The notes under the pieces were generated by a model. That model did no database searches and was not told the DNA's origin. It worked only from the letters and a program-made list of their open reading frames with translations. DNA of 64,000 nucleotides, from NCBI RefSeq assembly GCF_000427625.1, contig NZ_KE386569.1:3677789-3741788 (forward strand), written 5' to 3'. Positions 46,778 to 57,443 of this stretch are shown one piece after another. A program made the position numbers and the translations under genes. Positions within the stretch are counted from its first letter, which is position 1; each line of letters starts with the position of its first letter. This DNA comes from Methylobacter luteus IMV-B-3098 (GTDB taxonomy: Bacteria; Pseudomonadota; Gammaproteobacteria; Methylococcales; Methylomonadaceae).

Positions 46778-47260
46778 CTATTTAGCGCGTCGTGACAGGC
46801 GAATGAAGCGTAGCGTCGTATAAACCAAAGGCCAGCATAATGTGCCGGTAATAACAGGCAGCCAGAAGGATGGATGAAGCTGGGAAGGGTGCTGGAGATT
46901 TTTTATCCAGAACAGCAGCAACTGGGATAGCAGCAGGCAGAAAAAAATAAACAGCCCTTGTTGAATCAAAGGAAACTGGCGCAGTCGTTTATGGAGCTTG
47001 AGGCAAAGATAGATGACTAACGAATAAGCCAGCGCATATTGGCCAAATAACTTGCCCATTAACACATCGGTAAGCAAGCCGAAAGTCCAGGCATGGAATA
47101 TGCCGACCCGCTCCGGCACGGCGAGTGCCCAATAGATAAGAGACAGCAACACCCAGTCGGGATTAATGGCAGCCATAACGCCATGCATGGGTGCAATTCT
47201 TAAGCACATCGCCAAGACTATGGTCAAAATAATTCGGCCAAAGCCATAGTAGTTATTCAT
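46778..47260 (-). CDS. mreD: Rod-shape protein MreD
   Basis: MreD is a small integral membrane protein of the elongasome. The 160 residues are almost wholly hydrophobic, with about five membrane segments; the LLTDVLMGKLFGQYALAYSLVIYLCLKLHKRLRQFPLIQQ stretch is a family mark. The start overlaps the mreC stop by 8 bases, so it is coupled to mreC. The 17-base spacing to mrdA suggests cotranscription. Confidence 0.95.
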   Translation of the reverse strand: MNNYYGFGRIILTIVLAMCLRIAPMHGVMAAINPDWVLLSLIYWALAVPERVGIFHAWTFGLLTDVLMGKLFGQYALAYSLVIYLCLKLHKRLRQFPLIQQGLFIFFCLLLSQLLLFWIKNLQHPSQLHPSFWLPVITGTLCWPLVYTTLRFIRLSRRAK

Positions 47261-48158
47261 GGGCAGGTGTCTCGGTTTTTTTGTCGTTCGCTGTGTGTTG
47301 TGAGGTCAACGGAATAGGTGTGGTATTGCTCCAGACAATCATCAGTTCCCTGTTCCGGTTCAGCATGGCTTTAGGGGTTGCAGTAATGCTGGCGAAAGGT
47401 TTATTAGGTTCCGGCGTAAATTCATCCACAACCGCAACAGGGTAGCCCTGCGGAAAAGTACCGCCTAAACCCGATGTGATCAGTAAATCGCCAGGTTGAA
47501 TGTCGGCATTGTTTGGCAAAAATGGCAGATTAAGCCGGTTCATTTGTCCACTGCCTACCGCAATCGTTAGTAATCCGTTTCGATTAACCTGAACCGGAAT
47601 GGCATGATTCGGATCGGTAATCAACATGATTTCTGAGCTGAGCGGCAGGCTCCGGATAACCTGACCGACGACACCGTTGGCATCAAGTACGGGCTGTTGG
47701 GGATGCACGCCAAAGCGTGTACCTTTGTTGACCTGTACGATGTGTTCATAGGGGCCTGTATTTATTGACAATAATTCAGCGATCAGCACCTGTTCACCGA
47801 GTTTGAACGAATTTTCCAGTAGTGCGCGCAGGCGGATATTTTCTTTTTCCAGGGCTGCAAACTTGAGCAGTCGGGTCTGCTGGATGAGCTGCTCTTCTCG
47901 CAATCTCTCGTTTTCTTTCTGTAGGGCGGTGTACGAACTAATAGAGTTGGAAGTTTGCTCGATCAGAACTGTAGGTAAATCGACCAGATATTTTATAGGG
48001 TCGATAAAAAACGATAACGCAGCGCGAAGCGGATCCAACCGGATGCTGGTCTGTTCCGTCGCTAGTAAGGCGATAGAGGCGATTACTGCCACTAGCAGGC
48101 GGGTATTAATCGATGGACCGGTGGCAAATAAAAGTTTGATGGCGGATTTCCTCGGCAA
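47253..48158 (-). CDS. mreC: Rod-shape-determining protein MreC
   Basis: MreC is a bitopic periplasmic protein that links MreB to PBP2. One membrane segment lies around residues 16-34 (LLVAVIASIALLATEQ); a coiled coil of ELQKENERLREEQL type follows (about 75-115). The periplasmic beta-barrel domains show IAELLSINTGPYEHIVQVNKGTRFGV and GDLLITSGLGGTFPQGYPVAVV. It lies after mreB with a 123-base gap that has a hairpin and before mreD with an 8-base overlap. Confidence 0.96.
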   Translation of the reverse strand: MPRKSAIKLLFATGPSINTRLLVAVIASIALLATEQTSIRLDPLRAALSFFIDPIKYLVDLPTVLIEQTSNSISSYTALQKENERLREEQLIQQTRLLKFAALEKENIRLRALLENSFKLGEQVLIAELLSINTGPYEHIVQVNKGTRFGVHPQQPVLDANGVVGQVIRSLPLSSEIMLITDPNHAIPVQVNRNGLLTIAVGSGQMNRLNLPFLPNNADIQPGDLLITSGLGGTFPQGYPVAVVDEFTPEPNKPFASITATPKAMLNRNRELMIVWSNTTPIPLTSQHTANDKKTETPAHE

Positions 48159-48214
48159 TTGCTCCTAGCGGTGCTCTACCTCCTGCATCCTTGCAGTCAT
48201 CTTATCAGTTAGTT

Positions 48215-48246
48215 AAAAATGAAGCGACCGGGCTGGTAGTCCCGGT
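48215..48246 (-). terminator. Weak hairpin in the mreB-mreC gap
   Basis: On the - strand a 6-bp stem (ACCGGG at 48227-48232 pairing with CCCGGT at 48241-48246) lies about 35 bases after the mreB stop. It is followed, seven bases on, by a T5 run (complement of 48215-48219). It could partly separate mreB from mreC transcription, giving more MreB. A weak prediction. Confidence 0.4.
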
Positions 48247-48281
48247 TTCTGCCAGAATAAGCAATCAAAGGCTAAGCATCA

Positions 48282-49454
<1,173 letters not shown>

Positions 49455-49742
49455 GTGTCTTTAACGACCGATGATGTGAAAAAAATTGCGCATTTGGCGC
49501 GCTTGGGAATTGATGAGCCAGACATTGATTCTTATGCAAGGGATTTATCCGGCATGCTGGATTTAATGACGCAGATGAGCGAACTGAATACCGATGGCGT
49601 CATACCAATGGCTCATCCGATGGATCAGGTGCAAAGATTAAGGCCCGATATCGTTACGGAGCAGGACAATCGCGAGCAGTTCCAGGCTATTGCGCCACAA
49701 GTCGAAGCTGGACTATATCTAGTGCCGAAAGTCATTGAATAA
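49455..49742 (+). CDS. gatC: Glutamyl/aspartyl-tRNA amidotransferase subunit C
   Basis: GatC stabilises the GatCAB complex that converts Glu-tRNA(Gln) or Asp-tRNA(Asn) to Gln-tRNA(Gln) or Asn-tRNA(Asn). Start GTG 49455 gives 95 residues ([20 protein letters not shown]) and is 7 bases after GAGGAG; the TTG at 49449 is too close to the ribosome site. HLARLGI and DLSGMLDLM are typical. It heads gatCAB. Confidence 0.95.
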   Translation: MSLTTDDVKKIAHLARLGIDEPDIDSYARDLSGMLDLMTQMSELNTDGVIPMAHPMDQVQRLRPDIVTEQDNREQFQAIAPQVEAGLYLVPKVIE

Positions 49743-49752
49743 GGGAATAATC

Positions 49753-51204
49753 ATGCACAATAAATCAATTGCAGAGCTAGCCAGGGGCCTGCGCTCAGGC
49801 GAATTTTCAAGCGTCGAGCTGACTCAGGCGTTTTTGGACAGAATCAAGCGGCACAGTTCGCTTAACTGTTATGTTACGGTCACCGAAGATCTAGCCTTAC
49901 AGGAAGCCAAGGCGGCCGATGACAGGATTGCCGAAGGCGATGCCACGCTGTTGACTGGCATACCGGTTGCGCAGAAAGACATTTTTTGCACGCAGGGCGT
50001 GAAAACCACCTGCGGTTCCAAAATGCTCGACAACTTTATCGCGCCTTATAACGCCACGGTCGTGGATAAATTTAACCAGGCCGGAGCCGTGATGCTGGGC
50101 AAGCTCAATATGGATGAATTCGCCATGGGCTCGTCAAACGAAACCAGTTATTACGGTGCCGTTAGAAATCCCTGGGATCTCAATGCCATTCCGGGTGGCT
50201 CATCAGGCGGTTCGGCCGCAGCCGTAGCGGCCGGATTGACCGTCTGCGCGACCGGAACGGATACTGGCGGCTCAATCCGCCAGCCAGCAGCACACTGCGG
50301 CATCACCGGTTTGAAACCGACTTACGGACGCGTATCGCGCTATGGCATGATCGCTTATGCTTCCAGCCTGGATCAGGGCGGGCCTATGGCACATAGCGCC
50401 GAGGATGCGGCGATTATGCTGCAGGTAATGGCGGGATTCGATGAGAGAGATTCAACCAGTGTCGATCTGCCGGTGCCTGATTATAGGGCTGGGCTGAATA
50501 ATCCTATTGAAGGGCTCAAAATCGGGCTGCCGAAAGAGTTCTTCGGCGACGGCCTCAACAGCGACGTTGCCGCCGTTATTGAATCGGCCGTTAATGAATA
50601 TCGGAAACTGGGCGCGCACATCAAGGAAGTTTCGATGCCTAATCTGAAACTGGCCATTCCGGCTTACTACGTCATTGCGCCGGCCGAGTGTTCGGCCAAT
50701 CTGTCCCGCTTTGATGGCGTGCGTTATGGCTACCGCTGCGCTAATCCGGTAGATCTGACGGATCTCTATGTCCGCTCGCGCGGCGAAGGGTTCGGCAAGG
50801 AGGTCAAGCGCCGGATTCTGATGGGAACGTATGCCTTATCGGCCGGTTATTATGATGCCTACTATATCAAGGCGCAAAAAGTTCGCCGCCTGATCAGCGA
50901 GGACTTTAAAAAGGCCTTGTCGGAAGTCGATGTGATTATGGGACCGGTAGCACCGTCTACCGCTTTCGGCATAGGCGAGAAAATCGGCAACCCGATAGAG
51001 ATGTATTTATCCGATATCTATACCATCGCCATCAATCTTGCCGGACTGCCGGCCATGTCCGTACCGGCTGGTATCGTCGGCGGCAAACCGGTGGGCCTGC
51101 AGATCATCGGCAATTACTTCGCCGAAGACCGGCTGTTGAATATTGCCCATCAATATCAGCAGATTACCGACTGGCATCAACAAAGTCCTAAAGGTTTTGA
51201 GTAA
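49753..51204 (+). CDS. gatA: Glutamyl/aspartyl-tRNA amidotransferase subunit A
   Basis: GatA is the glutaminase subunit of GatCAB, releasing ammonia for the transamidation. ATG 49753 gives 483 residues ([13 protein letters not shown]). The amidase-signature motifs are visible: [22 protein letters not shown] with the catalytic lysine, and [36 protein letters not shown] with the cis-serine and the nucleophile serine. It starts 10 bases after the gatC stop, and gatB follows 11 bases after its own stop. Confidence 0.98.
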   Translation: MHNKSIAELARGLRSGEFSSVELTQAFLDRIKRHSSLNCYVTVTEDLALQEAKAADDRIAEGDATLLTGIPVAQKDIFCTQGVKTTCGSKMLDNFIAPYNATVVDKFNQAGAVMLGKLNMDEFAMGSSNETSYYGAVRNPWDLNAIPGGSSGGSAAAVAAGLTVCATGTDTGGSIRQPAAHCGITGLKPTYGRVSRYGMIAYASSLDQGGPMAHSAEDAAIMLQVMAGFDERDSTSVDLPVPDYRAGLNNPIEGLKIGLPKEFFGDGLNSDVAAVIESAVNEYRKLGAHIKEVSMPNLKLAIPAYYVIAPAECSANLSRFDGVRYGYRCANPVDLTDLYVRSRGEGFGKEVKRRILMGTYALSAGYYDAYYIKAQKVRRLISEDFKKALSEVDVIMGPVAPSTAFGIGEKIGNPIEMYLSDIYTIAINLAGLPAMSVPAGIVGGKPVGLQIIGNYFAEDRLLNIAHQYQQITDWHQQSPKGFE

Positions 51205-51215
51205 AGGAGCAAATC

Positions 51216-52646
51216 ATGGAATGGGAAGCAGTGATCGGGTTGGAAATTCATACCCAACTCGCCACGAAATCTAAAATTTTTTCCGGCGCCTCGACCGCTT
51301 ATGGAGCAGAGCCGAATACGCAGGCTTGTGCGGTCGATCTGGGTCTGCCGGGCGTCTTGCCGGTCCTGAACGAAGAAGCCGTGCGTATGGCCGTACTGTT
51401 TGGTCTGGCTATTGAGGCGGAGATTGCGCCGTATTCGATTTTCGCCAGGAAAAACTATTTTTATCCAGATCTACCCAAAGGCTATCAAATCAGCCAGTTT
51501 GAATTGCCTATCGTAGGTCTTGGTCATCTTGATATTGACGTGGACGGCGTCAAAAAGCGCATAGGCGTGACGCGCGCGCATCTTGAGGAAGATGCCGGCA
51601 AATCGCTGCATGAGGATTTTCATGGCTTGACCGGCATCGACTTAAACCGTGCCGGCACGCCGCTGTTGGAAATCGTGTCCGAGCCGGATATGCGTTCGGC
51701 GAAAGAAGCAGTCGCTTACATGAGAAAGCTGCATGAGCTGGTGCGCTACTTGGGCATTTGCGACGGCAACATGCAGGAAGGCTCATTCCGCTGTGACGCC
51801 AACGTGTCAGTGCGCCCAAAAGGCCAGCAAGCTTTCGGTACGCGCGCCGAAATCAAAAACATCAACTCGTTCAAATTCGTCGAGAAGGCCATCAATTATG
51901 AAATTGAGCGCCAGATCGACCTGATCGAGAGCGGCGGCGCGGTAGTTCAGGAAACGCGGCTTTACGATGCCGCCAAGGACCAAACCCGCTCCATGCGCAG
52001 CAAGGAAGAAGCCAACGATTACCGGTATTTTCCCGATCCCGATCTGTTGCCCGTGGTTGTCGATGAGGCATTTAAAGCGCAAGTAAAGACTACAATGCCC
52101 GAATTGCCGGATGCGAAAAAGCAGCGCTTCAAGGAGCAGTACGGATTGGATGAAGAAAGCACTGCAATCCTGACTTCTTCTCGTCCGCTGGCCGATTATT
52201 TCGAGATTGTCGTGAAAGAATCGGCTTGCGAAGCAAGAATCTGCGCCAACTGGGTAACGGGCGATCTCTTGGCCGCGCTTAACCGGTCCGGATTGGAAAT
52301 TAGCGATTCGCCGGTCAGTCACGAACGCCTGGCTGGGTTGCTGGCACGCATCAGCGACGATACCATTTCGGGAAAAATCGCCAAGCAGGTGTTTGAGGAG
52401 ATGTGGCAGGGCACGGCTTCAGCCGATGAGATTATCGAAGCCAAGGGCTTAAAGCAGATTACCGATACCGGCGCGATAGAAGCCATCATCGATAAAATCA
52501 TCGCTGATAATCCGGGTCAGGTTGAGCAATACCGTAGCGGTAAAGACAAGGTATTTGGTTTTTTTGTCGGGCAGGTCATGAAAGAAATGCAGGGCAAGGC
52601 CAATCCCGGCGAAGTCAATAAAATGCTGAAGGATAAGTTGAAATAA
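51216..52646 (+). CDS. gatB: Glutamyl/aspartyl-tRNA amidotransferase subunit B
   Basis: GatB is the kinase/amidotransferase subunit that activates the misacylated tRNA with ATP. The 476 residues start [20 protein letters not shown]. Family motifs include [46 protein letters not shown], and [22 protein letters not shown]. The C-terminal YqeY-like tail ends [15 protein letters not shown] hairpin terminator follows. Confidence 0.98.
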   Translation: MEWEAVIGLEIHTQLATKSKIFSGASTAYGAEPNTQACAVDLGLPGVLPVLNEEAVRMAVLFGLAIEAEIAPYSIFARKNYFYPDLPKGYQISQFELPIVGLGHLDIDVDGVKKRIGVTRAHLEEDAGKSLHEDFHGLTGIDLNRAGTPLLEIVSEPDMRSAKEAVAYMRKLHELVRYLGICDGNMQEGSFRCDANVSVRPKGQQAFGTRAEIKNINSFKFVEKAINYEIERQIDLIESGGAVVQETRLYDAAKDQTRSMRSKEEANDYRYFPDPDLLPVVVDEAFKAQVKTTMPELPDAKKQRFKEQYGLDEESTAILTSSRPLADYFEIVVKESACEARICANWVTGDLLAALNRSGLEISDSPVSHERLAGLLARISDDTISGKIAKQVFEEMWQGTASADEIIEAKGLKQITDTGAIEAIIDKIIADNPGQVEQYRSGKDKVFGFFVGQVMKEMQGKANPGEVNKMLKDKLK

Positions 52647-52665
52647 GCTTGACCGTATGGCGTGT

Positions 52666-52700
52666 CGGGCACCTGTACTAAACAGTCGTGCCCGGTTTTT
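52666..52700 (+). terminator. gatCAB terminator
   Basis: CGGGCAC (52666-52672) pairs with GTGCCCG (52688-52694), extended by a T-G pair, and is followed by T5 at 52696-52700. It lies 20 bases after the gatB stop and next to the convergent gene at 52712. Confidence 0.85.
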
Positions 52701-52711
52701 CCGGTACTGGT

Positions 52712-53491
52712 TCAATCGGCCGGAAGCCAGTTAATCTCTCTGGCGGTCTGTTCGCCTATAATACATTGGTCCAGACTATCAGCCATCCGCGATGAGGTGG
52801 CTGACAGCGGAATGCGGGCAGTCATAATTTCAGCCTTGTTCTGCGGATACAAAGGGGACCGCGTAGGATCGGCATAGCCTATCGGGAAAATCGGTTCATT
52901 GTCTGCCGCGTATTTGTCTGTGGCTCCAACCGTATGCAGTAATTCATGGGCAATGACGATATTATTCTGCTGGTCCTGATCAATTGAGGCAAACGCATGC
53001 ACGACCGCCAGCAGGCCTTTATCCAGACCCAGTGAATGCTGTAGATGCCGGCCTTTAGTCGCTTCATGATAATGAACAAAGACCCGGATGCGGTGCAGAT
53101 TGGAATCCGAATCCGGTGTGTTTTTATAGGCCCAGTAACGAAATTTAAGTCCCCACCAGATAATCGTCGCATAGTTTGAGTTGGGCGGCGGCGATTCAGG
53201 CGGCTGAGCCGAAATGACCGGCCCCAGATGTGTCCGGGTAGGGTGGCTGGTAATGAGGTTGTATTTTTGACTTTGTTTTTCAATAAACTGGTCTACCGGC
53301 GTAAAGACGCTGTCATCGAGTTCATTGATGTAATCGTTGACGATGGGGCTGTTATTATCGCCATTGATACGGTAAATGACGACATCCATCGGCGTGGACC
53401 ATGATCTGGATTTCAGCTTTTGAGTCTTGGCATAAAAAGCCACTGTTGCCAATATCAGCAGCAAAATCAGAATGCGTATGGCTTTGAGCAA
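52712..53491 (-). CDS. Membrane-anchored putative metalloprotease, HExxHxxGxxD type
   Basis: I do not recognise a named family for this 259-residue protein. It has a single N-terminal membrane segment (about 5-20) and a soluble domain that would lie in the periplasm. The zinc-site motif is complete: H182-E183-L-L-H186-T-V-G189-A-T-D192, i.e. HExxHxxGxxD, a form in which Asp is the third zinc ligand (as in snapalysin-like metzincins). A Met-turn candidate is M223 in EIMTAR. Other marks are WWGLKFRYWAY and HYHEATKGRHLQHSLGLDKG. It starts 3 bases after the JAMM gene stop, so the two form a unit. Substrate unknown. Confidence 0.7.
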   Translation of the reverse strand: MLKAIRILILLLILATVAFYAKTQKLKSRSWSTPMDVVIYRINGDNNSPIVNDYINELDDSVFTPVDQFIEKQSQKYNLITSHPTRTHLGPVISAQPPESPPPNSNYATIIWWGLKFRYWAYKNTPDSDSNLHRIRVFVHYHEATKGRHLQHSLGLDKGLLAVVHAFASIDQDQQNNIVIAHELLHTVGATDKYAADNEPIFPIGYADPTRSPLYPQNKAEIMTARIPLSATSSRMADSLDQCIIGEQTAREINWLPAD

Positions 53492-53494
53492 GTT

Positions 53495-53914
53495 CTAGTC
53501 TTCGCTCAACGCCAACGCGATCTCTCGGGCGGTTTTTTGTTCTATCCTGAAGCCGCGCATTTCTAGAATGCCTTTCGTGTTCAATGAAATGATCAGGTAT
53601 AGCGCGTCCGGGTAAGCGGCCAATTCCAGATCGATGGCAGACGGTTCGGCCGGCGCGGTCGGGTGCGAATGATAAATGGCGAAAAGCTCTTCACCTTGAT
53701 CACGCATATTGGCCATGGCGGCGATTTGTTGCGATGGATCTAGCTGAAAGCGCTGCCCGGGCTTTTCTGCGATGTTGTTTATCGGATAGCAACGAGTCGG
53801 CAGGCCGTTTTTACCGCCAATAAGACCGCAGACTTCCTGGTCGGGAGATTGTTGCGCGAGATGCAATAACTGATTAGTAATTTTCCGCGAAATATGAATT
53901 TCTTCTTGGGTCAT
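53495..53914 (-). CDS. JAMM/MPN domain metalloprotein (Mov34 family)
   Basis: A stand-alone JAMM-domain protein of 139 residues, a zinc hydrolase fold used elsewhere for removing ubiquitin-like tags. The JAMM motif is present: E27 (QEVCGLIGG), H82-S-H84-P, and D95 after exactly ten residues. Bacterial members may process ThiS-like sulfur carriers or act in cysteine synthesis; no such carrier is adjacent here. It lies between prmC (41-base gap) and the HExxHxxGxxD gene, all on -. Function is not assignable beyond a metal-dependent hydrolase. Confidence 0.85.
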   Translation of the reverse strand: MTQEEIHISRKITNQLLHLAQQSPDQEVCGLIGGKNGLPTRCYPINNIAEKPGQRFQLDPSQQIAAMANMRDQGEELFAIYHSHPTAPAEPSAIDLELAAYPDALYLIISLNTKGILEMRGFRIEQKTAREIALALSED

Positions 53915-53954
53915 AATTTAAGGTAAGAAAGTAAAAGTTAAAATCGACGGGTTT

Positions 53955-54800
53955 CTATTGATTCCACTGGCCGTATGTGACACGCGGCTGTCCTGATAAA
54001 TCCTGATAAGTTCTCACTTTATCATAGCGCAGGTTTTTAAAGATTGTTTGTACCTGATGCTGCTGGTCGTAGCCATGTTCGATGAGTAAATGCCCCTTTG
54101 ATTTCAGGCGGCTACGCGTGGTGTCCGCTATGATCTGTATGTCTCTAAGGCCTTGCTGGGCGGCGACCAAGGCGGTTTGCGGTTCAAACCGGACGTCGCC
54201 TTCCTGTAGATGGCTATCGTCTTCGGCAATATAGGGTGGATTGCTGATTACCAAATCGAATTGAGCGTCGGGCACATCGTCAAACCAGTTGCTCTGGTAA
54301 AAGCGGATGTTGGTGATGTGATGATGCCGGGCATTATGCTTTGCTATTTCCAGTGCTAATGGGCTGAAGTCGGTGGCTATGACTTGAGCGAGAGGACGCT
54401 CGGCGGCCAACGTGATGGCGATAATGCCGGAGCCGGTGCCTAAATCTATAAGCTTGACGGGTTCATTGGCCGGTATCAGTTTCAAGCCGAGTTCAATGAG
54501 CAGTTCGGTATCCGGGCGCGGAATCAGCACGTCCGGCGTGACATGGAAATCACGCGACCAGAACTCCCGATAACCAGTAAGATAGGCAACAGGCACGCCT
54601 TTTTGCCGTTCTTCAACCAATGCCCAGAATTGTTCCAGTTGTTCAGGCTCCAGTAAGTTATCGGGCCAGGCGCGCAGATAGGAGCGTCCTTTGTGTAGAA
54701 CCAGGCATAATAAAACCTCGGCATCCAGCAAGGGGGAGTCGGAGATGGATGCCAGTGCGTCGGCTGATTCTGCCAGCACGGATTTAATGCTGTGGTGCAT
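53955..54800 (-). CDS. prmC: Release factor glutamine methyltransferase
   Basis: PrmC methylates the glutamine of the GGQ motif in release factors RF1 and RF2 and boosts their activity. The 281 residues have an N-terminal helical domain and the SAM domain with VKLIDLGTGSGIIAITLA, DFSPLALEIAKHN and the diagnostic NPPYIAED. It follows prfA (its substrate's gene) with a 5-base gap. The position is the classic hemA-prfA-prmC order. Confidence 0.97.
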   Translation of the reverse strand: MHHSIKSVLAESADALASISDSPLLDAEVLLCLVLHKGRSYLRAWPDNLLEPEQLEQFWALVEERQKGVPVAYLTGYREFWSRDFHVTPDVLIPRPDTELLIELGLKLIPANEPVKLIDLGTGSGIIAITLAAERPLAQVIATDFSPLALEIAKHNARHHHITNIRFYQSNWFDDVPDAQFDLVISNPPYIAEDDSHLQEGDVRFEPQTALVAAQQGLRDIQIIADTTRSRLKSKGHLLIEHGYDQQHQVQTIFKNLRYDKVRTYQDLSGQPRVTYGQWNQ

Positions 54801-54805
54801 TCGGC

Positions 54806-55891
54806 TTAGTCTTCGCCCAGTTGAGTCAGCAGTTCCGCCTGGTGTTCGCTGATCAGCGGCTGAATGACTTGTTCTAGACTGCCCGCCATGATGTCGTCAA
54901 GTTTATAGAGCGTCAAATTGATCCTATGGTCAGTTAGTCGGCCTTGCGGATAGTTATAGGTTCGGATGCGTTCGGAACGGTCGCCGCTGCCGACCTGCAG
55001 TTTACGCGTTGCCGCCTGCTCGGCATGGTGTTTTTCTTGTTCGGCGGCTAATAAACGCGATTGCAGCAACGACATGGCTCGGGCGCGGTTTTTGTGCTGC
55101 GAACGTTCGTCCTGGCATTCGACCACGACGCCGGAGGGAATATGTGTAATGCGTATAGCCGACTCGGTACGGTTAACATGCTGGCCGCCGGCGCCTGAGG
55201 CGCGAAACGTGTCGACCCGTAGGTCGGCCGGGTTGATGTCAAAGGCATCAATTTCCTCGACTTCGGGCATCACGGCGATAGTGCAGGCGGAAGTGTGGAT
55301 GCGGCCTTGCGATTCGGTTTCAGGCACTCGCTGTACGCGGTGCGCGCCAGATTCGAATTTTAATTGGGAATAAACGTCCTGCCCGGAAACGCGCAGAATG
55401 ATTTCCTTGTAACCGCCGTGGTCGCCGGGACTCTCACTGATGATTTCGGTCCTCCAGCCTTTTCTTTCAGCGTAGCGCTGATACATGCGAGCCAGATCGC
55501 CCGAGAAAATGGCCGCTTCATCGCCGCCAGTCCCAGCCCGGACTTCCAGAAAAATATTGCGGTTATCGTTAGGATCTTTGGGGAGCAACAGAATTTGCAA
55601 CTCATGTTCCAGATTTTCTATTTGATTTTCCGCTTCGGTAACTTCTTCCCTGGCCATTTCACGCAATTCCAAGTCGCTGTCGTTGGCCATTTCCTTAGCA
55701 GAGGCTAGCGCTTCTAGCGCTTTTTGATAGCGCTTGTAGCAGTCCACGATCGGATTGATTTGGGCGTACTCCTGGCTCAGTGAACGAAATTTATTTTGAT
55801 TGCCTTGAACTTCGGGTTCGGAAAGCAACGCCGCGATCTCGTCGTAGCGTTCGCTCAAATTTTCGAGTTTATGTTGTATGGATGGTTTCAT
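54806..55891 (-). CDS. prfA: Peptide chain release factor 1
   Basis: RF1 recognises UAA and UAG and triggers peptide release. At 361 residues it has normal length. The key motif is [13 protein letters not shown] (GGQ), with the anticodon-like P-x-T type region ([26 protein letters not shown]) just before it. It overlaps the hemA stop region by 4 bases on its 5' side and is followed by prmC. Confidence 0.98.
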   Translation of the reverse strand: MKPSIQHKLENLSERYDEIAALLSEPEVQGNQNKFRSLSQEYAQINPIVDCYKRYQKALEALASAKEMANDSDLELREMAREEVTEAENQIENLEHELQILLLPKDPNDNRNIFLEVRAGTGGDEAAIFSGDLARMYQRYAERKGWRTEIISESPGDHGGYKEIILRVSGQDVYSQLKFESGAHRVQRVPETESQGRIHTSACTIAVMPEVEEIDAFDINPADLRVDTFRASGAGGQHVNRTESAIRITHIPSGVVVECQDERSQHKNRARAMSLLQSRLLAAEQEKHHAEQAATRKLQVGSGDRSERIRTYNYPQGRLTDHRINLTLYKLDDIMAGSLEQVIQPLISEHQAELLTQLGED

Positions 55892-57147
55892 TGGGGTTGT
55901 TTTAATTTAAAAATTTCGCGGGCTGCGGCAATCAGATCATGCCTCTCGTTCTCACCGGCTTCTCTAATTTGTATACTGGGCGTATGTATCAGTTTATTGG
56001 TAAGGCTGTGAGCGAGCCTGGTCAGGGCTTCTTCAGGCGAGGCGCCGTTCTTTAATAATGCCAGTGCTTTTTGCAAAGCTTCATTGCGCATTTCTTCCGC
56101 TTGATAACGATAATCCCGGATAGTTGATTGTGCGCCTTGAGAGCGTAACCAGGCCAGGAAATGGCCAACCTGCGTATCGATAATTTCTTCTGCCTGTTCC
56201 GCGGCCTGACGGCGCGAATTCATGTTCTGGTCGATAGTATTTTGCAGGTCGTCAATCGTATAAAGATACACATCTCTGAGCTGTTCGACTTCAGCTTCGA
56301 TATCGCGCGGCACGGCCAGATCTACCATGAATATCGGTTTGTGTTTACGTTTTTTAATGGCACTTTCAACACGACCTTTGCCAAGAATCGGCAATTGACT
56401 GGCTGTCGATGAGATAACGATGTCGGCTTCGGCCAGATGCATGGGCAATTCGGATAAGGCGATGGCATAGCCGTTGAACTGCGACGCCAAGGTGTGGGCT
56501 TTATCGTATGTGCGATTGGCGACGATAATGCGACCTATGCCCTGTTGCGACAGATGACGAGCTGCCAATTCGATAGTTTCTCCTGCGCCGATCAGCAAGG
56601 CAGTCTGCTCGCTGAGTTTGTCAAAGATTTGCTGTGCCAGTTGGACTGCTGCAAAAGCGACCGATACCGGGCTGGAGCCTATAGCAGTATCGGTGCGGAC
56701 TTTTTTGGCTGCTGAAAACGTGTATTGAAAAAGTTTGCCTAACTGCTTGCCTAAAGTTCCAGCTTCGTAGGCTGCCTGATAGGCCGTTTTCATTTGTCCG
56801 AGAATTTGGGGTTCGCCTAGAATCATTGAATCCAGTCCGCATGCGACCCGAAACATATGGCGAATCAATTGACTGTCGGTATGGCAATAAAGGTAAGGCG
56901 TAAACTCTGCCGGTTTGATATTTCTGCTTTCGGCGACCCAGTCAATCAGAATCTGCTTGTTCGCCGTGGTGGATTCACAGTAAAACTCGGTACGGTTACA
57001 GGTTGAAAGAATCGCGGCTTCGCTGATTTCTTTCAGATGCCATAATTCCTGTAGCGATGATTCCAGAATTTCGGCAGGGAATGCCAGACGCTCACGGATG
57101 GAAACCGGCGCGGTATTATAATTAATCCCTACTGCAAGAAGTGTCAT
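55888..57147 (-). CDS. hemA: Glutamyl-tRNA reductase
   Basis: HemA reduces glutamyl-tRNA to glutamate semialdehyde, the first step of tetrapyrrole synthesis by the C5 route; hemC and hemD lie at the other end of the window. Catalytic C50 sits in [11 protein letters not shown]; the NADPH-domain motifs are [16 protein letters not shown] and [29 protein letters not shown] and a C-terminal dimerisation helix follow. The 419 residues are complete. It is divergent from the TPR gene and leads hemA-prfA-prmC. Confidence 0.98.
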   Translation of the reverse strand: MTLLAVGINYNTAPVSIRERLAFPAEILESSLQELWHLKEISEAAILSTCNRTEFYCESTTANKQILIDWVAESRNIKPAEFTPYLYCHTDSQLIRHMFRVACGLDSMILGEPQILGQMKTAYQAAYEAGTLGKQLGKLFQYTFSAAKKVRTDTAIGSSPVSVAFAAVQLAQQIFDKLSEQTALLIGAGETIELAARHLSQQGIGRIIVANRTYDKAHTLASQFNGYAIALSELPMHLAEADIVISSTASQLPILGKGRVESAIKKRKHKPIFMVDLAVPRDIEAEVEQLRDVYLYTIDDLQNTIDQNMNSRRQAAEQAEEIIDTQVGHFLAWLRSQGAQSTIRDYRYQAEEMRNEALQKALALLKNGASPEEALTRLAHSLTNKLIHTPSIQIREAGENERHDLIAAAREIFKLKQPQ

Positions 57148-57443
57148 GGTATCGATGGTTAAGAGTTTATGTATTTTAGAGCACTATAATAATATTTTTA
57201 TACAGTGTTTTTTATCCTGATGTCGACTTAGGTGATCAGGAACTTTGCTGTAGTCAACGCGTCCACAGCTATACATGTTTACTGAGAGCAGATGGCTTTT
57301 AGGTAAATTCAAAGTATATTATGGGGGCTTATTCTAAGAAATATAACGACTTTATCCAAATGGAATAAATCAGCTATCCGAATCGACTGATTTTTCTGAT
57401 AATCTATAGCTTATATGTGTTGAGTAATAAATAGGACGATTGC
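57148..57443. other. Divergent hemA / TPR-lipoprotein intergenic region
   Basis: About 296 bases of AT-rich DNA between divergent genes, presumably carrying both promoters. Several TATAAT-like sequences occur near the hemA side (57185-57200), but I see no matching -35 element that would let me call one with confidence. No gene or repeat is visible. Confidence 0.45.
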
